Below, in pieces: positions 5,752 to 9,098 of a stretch of 9,098 bases of DNA. Position 1 is the first letter of the stretch, and every line of letters starts with the position of its first letter. Source of the stretch: Phycisphaerae bacterium (lineage in GTDB: Bacteria > Planctomycetota > Phycisphaerae > Sedimentisphaerales > Anaerohalosphaeraceae); assembly GCA_021736615.1 (NCBI GenBank), contig JAIPFN010000244.1, positions 1 to 9,098 of the forward strand, in the 5' to 3' direction. A model generated the notes under the pieces. That model saw nothing but the letters and a program-made list of their open reading frames with translations. It had not been told where the DNA came from and ran no database searches. A program made the translations under genes and the position numbers.

Positions 5752-7356
5752 ATGCTTCGATTAACTTCTTTAACTTTACCTATTGGCCATAATGAGGGCG
5801 ACCTGCTGGACTTGGTCCTTGGCAGGCTTGGAATTTTTTCCGAGTCATTTGTTAAGTATTATGTTCGCAGGAAATCCGTTGATGCGCGCAAACGCGGCGG
5901 GGTTTTCTTTGTATATACGGTCGATGTTGAGATCGATACCGCTGGCGATGAAGATACGATTGTCGCAGGCAAGCAGGGCGTTTCGATAGCACGTTCTCTG
6001 GAGTATCAGCGGCCCGCTTCAGGCAATTGTTCAACGCGTCCGGTGGTTATCGGGACCGGGCCGAGCGGCCTTTTTGCCGGGCTTATTCTTGCAGAAGCCG
6101 GCCTGCGTCCATTGCTGCTTGAACGGGGCAAACCTGCAAAATCACGTGCCAAAGATGTCGCGGCATTCTGGAGGAACGGGACGCTGGACGAAAATTCCAA
6201 TGTCCAGTTCGGCGAAGGCGGGGCGGGAACTTTTTCCGACGGTAAGCTTACAACGCAAATAAAGGACAAACACAATCGCTGCCAGAAAGTGCTAGCCGAA
6301 CTCGTCGCAGCGGGCGCCCCCGAAGAGATACTTTATCTGGCCAAACCTCATATAGGCACAGATGTCCTTATTAAGGTTGTCGGCAATATTCGCGAAAAGA
6401 TCATCTCTCTCGGCGGTGAAGTTCGCTTTGAAAGTCATGTAACCCAACTGCTTGTCGAAGACGGTAAGGTAAAGGGAGTAGTTCTCAGCAGTGATGAAGA
6501 GATCGCCGCCGATGTTGTCGTCGCCGCAATCGGGCACAGCGCACGCGATACTTTCAAGGAGTTGTATGATAAAGGTATTATGTGCGAGCAGAAGGCCTTC
6601 TCCATCGGTGCACGTATCGAGCATCCCCAGGGGCTTATCGACAAGGCTCAGTACGGCAAGTTCGCCGGACACCCGCAGATCGGCCATGCCGAGTATAAGC
6701 TTGTCCATCACTGCGCAGACGGCAGGGGGGTGTATACCTTTTGTATGTGCCCGGGCGGTAGTGTTATAGGTTCTTCCTCCGAGTCTGGTATGGTCGTCAC
6801 CAATGGGATGAGTACATTCTCAAGGAGCGGCGACAATGCAAACAGTGCTTTGCTTGTCGGGGTTCGTCCTGATGATTTTGGAAGCGACCATCCACTCGCC
6901 GGCATCGAGTTTCAGCGGATGTGGGAAGCCGCGGCGTTCCGGTTCGCCGGTTCGTGTTACAATGCCCCTGCTCAGCGGGTCGAAGATTTCCTGCTGGCAA
7001 GACCCAGCACCGGCCCAGGTTCGGTCAAACCGTCATACACTCCTTCGGTTTGTTATTGCGACATCAGCCATTGTCTGCCCGCCTTTGCCGTCAAAGCAAT
7101 GCGTCAGGCCCTACCTGAACTCGACAAGAAGATACGCGGTTTCGCTATGGCCGATGCGATTCTTACCGCACCGGAGACCCGGAGTTCTTCGCCTGTTCGT
7201 ATTACGCGAAATGAAATGTTTGAAAGCGTAAATACTCGCGGTTTATACCCGGCAGGAGAAGGCGCAGGCTACGCCGGGGGGATAATGTCGGCGGCTGTCG
7301 ATGGAATAAAAGTTGCCGAATCAATTTTGCAGTCCCCACGTACCACCGGCTCCTAA
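5752..7356 (+). CDS. FAD-dependent dehydrogenase (COG2509-type)
   Basis: The 534-residue protein begins with a ~90-residue domain opening M-L-R-L-x-x-L-x-L-P, typical of the uncharacterised COG2509 FAD proteins. A Rossmann FAD-binding motif follows, V98-V-I-G-T-G-P-S-G106 and E124-R at the end of the second strand. Other conserved blocks are N150-V-Q-F-G-E-G-G-A-G-T-F-S-D-G-K-L, F330-C-M-C-P-G-G, E475-T-R-S-S-S-P-V-R-I and the C-terminal FAD-contact motif P500-A-G-E-G-A-G-Y-A-G-G-I. No signal peptide is present, so it is cytoplasmic. The substrate of this family is not established; an NAD(P)H-linked or electron-transfer oxidoreductase is likely. The frame has a stop (TAA, 5746-5748) just before the ATG at 5752, so this start is forced from upstream and fits the family's N-terminus. 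No Shine-Dalgarno precedes it: heptamer repeats occupy that place. It diverges from uup, and 204 nt separate it from the next gene. Confidence 0.9.
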   Translation: MLRLTSLTLPIGHNEGDLLDLVLGRLGIFSESFVKYYVRRKSVDARKRGGVFFVYTVDVEIDTAGDEDTIVAGKQGVSIARSLEYQRPASGNCSTRPVVIGTGPSGLFAGLILAEAGLRPLLLERGKPAKSRAKDVAAFWRNGTLDENSNVQFGEGGAGTFSDGKLTTQIKDKHNRCQKVLAELVAAGAPEEILYLAKPHIGTDVLIKVVGNIREKIISLGGEVRFESHVTQLLVEDGKVKGVVLSSDEEIAADVVVAAIGHSARDTFKELYDKGIMCEQKAFSIGARIEHPQGLIDKAQYGKFAGHPQIGHAEYKLVHHCADGRGVYTFCMCPGGSVIGSSSESGMVVTNGMSTFSRSGDNANSALLVGVRPDDFGSDHPLAGIEFQRMWEAAAFRFAGSCYNAPAQRVEDFLLARPSTGPGSVKPSYTPSVCYCDISHCLPAFAVKAMRQALPELDKKIRGFAMADAILTAPETRSSSPVRITRNEMFESVNTRGLYPAGEGAGYAGGIMSAAVDGIKVAESILQSPRTTGS

Positions 7357-7463
7357 CCGAAATTACTGCCAAAGCTATAAACGTTAAAAAAACAATGGTG
7401 ACAAAATCTTTTTTACCACTTTAGAAATCTTACGCACATTTTGCAAAAGTTTCCCGATATTTC

Positions 7464-7491
7464 TTGACTTTGGGTTCGGAATCTGCATAAT
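7464..7491 (+). promoter_or_regulatory. Promoter for the MBL-fold hydrolase
   Basis: TTGACT (7464-7469) and CATAAT (7486-7491) lie 16 nt apart; shifting by one gives ATAATA at 17 nt. The start would be near 7498, about 60 nt before the GTG start codon. It implies that the hydrolase is transcribed independently of the FAD gene. Confidence 0.55.
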
Positions 7492-7560
7492 ACGTTTTTC
7501 GGATGGTGGCTATGCGACTTTGACGATTTATTCTGTAGACGAATTTTAGGAGAAGATTTA

Positions 7561-8361
7561 GTGGCGATTAAATTCAGGACAATATTGTCCAGCAGTAGCG
7601 GCAATTGTATACTTATTCAGACAGAGGAGACAAACCTTCTGGTTGATTGCGGTTTCAGGAGTCAGAAGGGCTGCAAGGTCGCTCTGGAGGATGCCTTGGG
7701 GGAAATCTCAAATATTGACGCAGTTATCGTTACGCATAATCATGGCGATCACATCAGCTATTCTGCTTTGAAAGTTTTGGAGAAGAATAATGTGCCGGTT
7801 TATGTTTTCGACGGAAGCACAGATGATCTGAAATGCAAGCATTATAAGGGAAATTCCTTTTCAACTCTGGATTTGCGTTTCTTTACAGCCGGTAGTTTTG
7901 CGATAAACAATCTTTACATTGAGGCCGTCGAGGTGCCGCATCACCCTGGCCTTCCTACGTTTGCATTTGTCATCCGTTACAAAGGTCAGTATCGCGAGCA
8001 TAAGATATTAGTCGCCTCCGATTTTACAGACGGCACCGCTCTGACCGGTCATCTTTCTGATGCCGACCTGATTTATATCGAGTCGAACCACTGTCTTGAA
8101 CTGCTGAGAATTTTCCCGAACTTTAACAGCATTTACCACATGAACAACCCGGCTACGGCTCGGCTCCTGGTCGATACCGTTGGTAAAAGACAAACCCCTC
8201 CTCAGGCCGTTATTCTCGGCCATCTAAGCAACCAGCGCAATGAGCCTCAAAAGGCAATCGACGAGATCAAGCGGGCATTCGAAAAAAACGGCCACGAAAT
8301 AAATTTCCAGATCAAGGTAGCCCCAAAATACGACCCTTCGGATGAAATAAAAATCGCATAA
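7561..8361 (+). CDS. MBL-fold metallo-hydrolase, YycJ/WalJ-like
   Basis: The 266-residue protein uses a GTG start, supported by AGGAG (7548-7552) 8 nt upstream. It opens with the S-S-S-S-G-N-C strand typical of the YycJ/WalJ branch. Metal-binding residues of the metallo-beta-lactamase fold are visible: T58-H59-N-H61-G-D63-H64, V126-H127-H128, D154 (in V-A-S-D-F) and H221 in L219-G-H-L-S-N. A second acidic strand Y172-I-E-S-N-H177 also matches this branch. It should be a cytoplasmic dinuclear zinc hydrolase. Some relatives are called exonucleases or cell-wall regulators, but the substrate here cannot be read from the sequence. The length (about 265 residues) is normal and all metal ligands are intact. 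It has its own promoter after a 204-nt spacer and is not obviously in an operon. No walK/walR genes are nearby, so a Wal-pathway role is not supported. Confidence 0.9.
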   Translation: MAIKFRTILSSSSGNCILIQTEETNLLVDCGFRSQKGCKVALEDALGEISNIDAVIVTHNHGDHISYSALKVLEKNNVPVYVFDGSTDDLKCKHYKGNSFSTLDLRFFTAGSFAINNLYIEAVEVPHHPGLPTFAFVIRYKGQYREHKILVASDFTDGTALTGHLSDADLIYIESNHCLELLRIFPNFNSIYHMNNPATARLLVDTVGKRQTPPQAVILGHLSNQRNEPQKAIDEIKRAFEKNGHEINFQIKVAPKYDPSDEIKIA

Positions 8362-8363
8362 CT

Positions 8364-8401
8364 CCGTACCGCCGGCATCTTGTCGGCCTTGTACTCTACG
8401 G
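8364..8401 (+). terminator. GC hairpin just after the MBL gene
   Basis: Three nucleotides past the stop codon, GTAC-x-GCCG (8366-8374) can pair with CGGC (8384-8387) and GTAC (8391-8394); CCGTA/TACGG (8364-8368, 8397-8401) is an alternative outer pair. No T-run follows, so it may protect the 3' end or pause polymerase rather than terminate alone. Confidence 0.3.
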
Positions 8402-8488
8402 TGGGATGGGCTGTTCCCATGCTGTCAGCTAAAAGAGTAAAATTATACTTTCAGGGAATGAAAGTGAATGTGGATAATACCAAAAAAA

Positions 8489-8535
8489 CAGCATGGATAA
8501 AAGTTTGACTCTCTTACCCATGCTGCTGATTTTTT
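8489..8535 (+). terminator. Intrinsic terminator, hairpin plus T6
   Basis: CAGCATGG (8489-8496) pairs with CCATGCTG (8518-8525); four bases later comes a run of six T (8530-8535). A run of seven A (8482-8488) precedes the 5' arm, so on the minus strand the same stem is followed by T7. It may therefore serve both the MBL transcript and the convergent Gfo/Idh gene. The loop is long (21 nt). An upstream second copy of the 3' arm (8417-8425) can compete for the 5' arm. Confidence 0.55.
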
Positions 8536-8546
8536 ATAAAATAGCC

Positions 8547-8587
8547 TCGCCCGTAAGGGCGAATCTTTTATTATACATTATACAATA
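8547..8587. repeat. Hairpin plus TTATACA heptamers, second copy
   Basis: TCGCCC-GTAA-GGGCGA (8547-8562) is a 6-bp stem with a GNRA-type tetraloop. Seven bases later comes ATTATACATTATACAATA (8570-8587), the exact inverted copy of 5508-5525. The hairpin with its T-rich tail could also act as an additional terminator. Confidence 0.6.
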
Positions 8588-8625
8588 TGGAACATACCGG
8601 CTTTACGTCGGGAATCATTATTCAT

Positions 8626-9098
8626 TTACAAAAGCTTCTGTAAATCCCACTCCGGCACGTACTGTTCGCGAATGATCGGATCCAATTCAGGCATGCCTTT
8701 GACTTTCATATTTTTCGAGTCCCAATAGATGCGTTTTCCCGCACGAATAGCGAGATTGCCAAGCAGGACAAATTCGGTTAATTTGGCGGCATATTCGAAG
8801 TTACTGACAGCTTTTCCGCCGTTTTTGCAGGTGTCGAGCCAGTTGCGATGGTGGCCTTTTGAACGCATCAGGGTTTCGGCGGGGCGTTTATATGTTTTCA
8901 TCTTCGCTTCCGGGATGATTCTCGGAGACGCGCTCCAACCGCCGCCTAATATTGCGCCTTTATCCCCGCTGACAAGTACGCCGTTGCCGCCCATATTGCG
9001 TTTATCTTCCAGCTCTTCCGGACGATCCGGTTTGCGATTTCCATCTCGCCAGGAAAACTTTACAGCCGGCCGGTTGCCGGTTTTCTCGAACATCCAGG
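8626..9098 (-). CDS. Gfo/Idh/MocA family oxidoreductase, C-terminal part
   Basis: The frame is open to the window edge, so only about the last 157 residues are present; the true N-terminus with the Rossmann NAD(P) domain lies outside. The visible part matches the planctomycete Gfo/Idh/MocA C-terminal region. It has G-N-G-V-L-V-S-G-D-K-G in the substrate-domain sheet, then H-x-N-W-L-D-T-C-K-N-G-G-K, then E-Y-A-A-K-L-T-E-F-V-L-L-G-N-L-A-I-R-A-G-K, then W-D-S-K-N-M-K and the tail R-E-Q-Y-V-P-E-W-D-L. These proteins are NAD(P)-dependent sugar or polyol oxidoreductases, and in planctomycetes many are exported by Tat; whether this one is cannot be seen. It converges on the MBL gene, with terminators in the 264-nt spacer. 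No truncation or frameshift is evident in the visible part. Confidence 0.88.
   Translation of the reverse strand, partial: WMFEKTGNRPAVKFSWRDGNRKPDRPEELEDKRNMGGNGVLVSGDKGAILGGGWSASPRIIPEAKMKTYKRPAETLMRSKGHHRNWLDTCKNGGKAVSNFEYAAKLTEFVLLGNLAIRAGKRIYWDSKNMKVKGMPELDPIIREQYVPEWDLQKLL

Noticed and set aside
6292..6711. 139-codon minus-strand frame opposite the FAD gene
   Set aside because: Antisense to conserved FAD-protein blocks; no start signals or known motifs.
7390..7430. Possible intrinsic terminator after the FAD gene (TGGT...ACCA with a T-run)
   Set aside because: The stem is only 4 strong pairs plus A-T pairs with a mismatch, and the T-run is part of the stem; too weak to annotate.

Overview
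The window looks like an ordinary chromosomal stretch from a Gram-negative bacterium, probably of the Planctomycetes (Phycisphaerae/Sedimentisphaerales-like) or a near relative in the PVC group. This is an inference from gene content: a secreted PQQ-like beta-propeller protein opening with the N-W-P-x-W-R-G-P signature common in planctomycetes, a Gfo/Idh/MocA oxidoreductase with the planctomycete-style C-terminus, an OprB-type outer-membrane porin, a COG2509-type FAD protein, and moderate GC with AT-rich spacers. I see no rRNA, tRNA, CRISPR array, transposase, integrase or phage gene.

Layout, left to right. The 5' end of an unidentified minus-strand gene (1-33) lies downstream of a secreted beta-propeller protein (134-1459, minus). 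A divergent spacer carries a strong sigma-70-type promoter and a Fur-type 7-1-7 inverted repeat. It leads into a 100-residue membrane-anchored protein with Cys/His ligands (1727-2029, plus) and an OprB-like porin (2304-3533, plus). The porin converges on an ABC-F ATPase of the Uup type (3597-5489, minus), with a hairpin terminator between them. A divergent spacer, whose 20-bp perfect palindrome contains the -35 hexamers of both outward promoters, separates uup from an FAD-dependent dehydrogenase (5752-7356, plus). A metallo-beta-lactamase-fold hydrolase follows (7561-8361, plus) with its own promoter. The window ends in the C-terminal part of a Gfo/Idh/MocA oxidoreductase (8626-9098, minus, cut by the edge).

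How the genes may work together: the only plausible functional unit is the small CxxCxH protein plus the porin, apparently under a Fur/Zur-like repressor. That suggests metal-responsive outer-membrane uptake. The other genes look like independent housekeeping or catabolic transcription units.

The more unusual material is non-coding: the shared-palindrome divergent promoter, a heptanucleotide tandem tract running up to the start codon of the FAD gene, an 18-nt exact inverted copy of a second heptamer tract that follows a GC hairpin at both sites, a 22-bp palindrome with a possibly folded leader before the porin, and mutually exclusive hairpins after the hydrolase gene. I do not see a clearly novel multi-gene system here.
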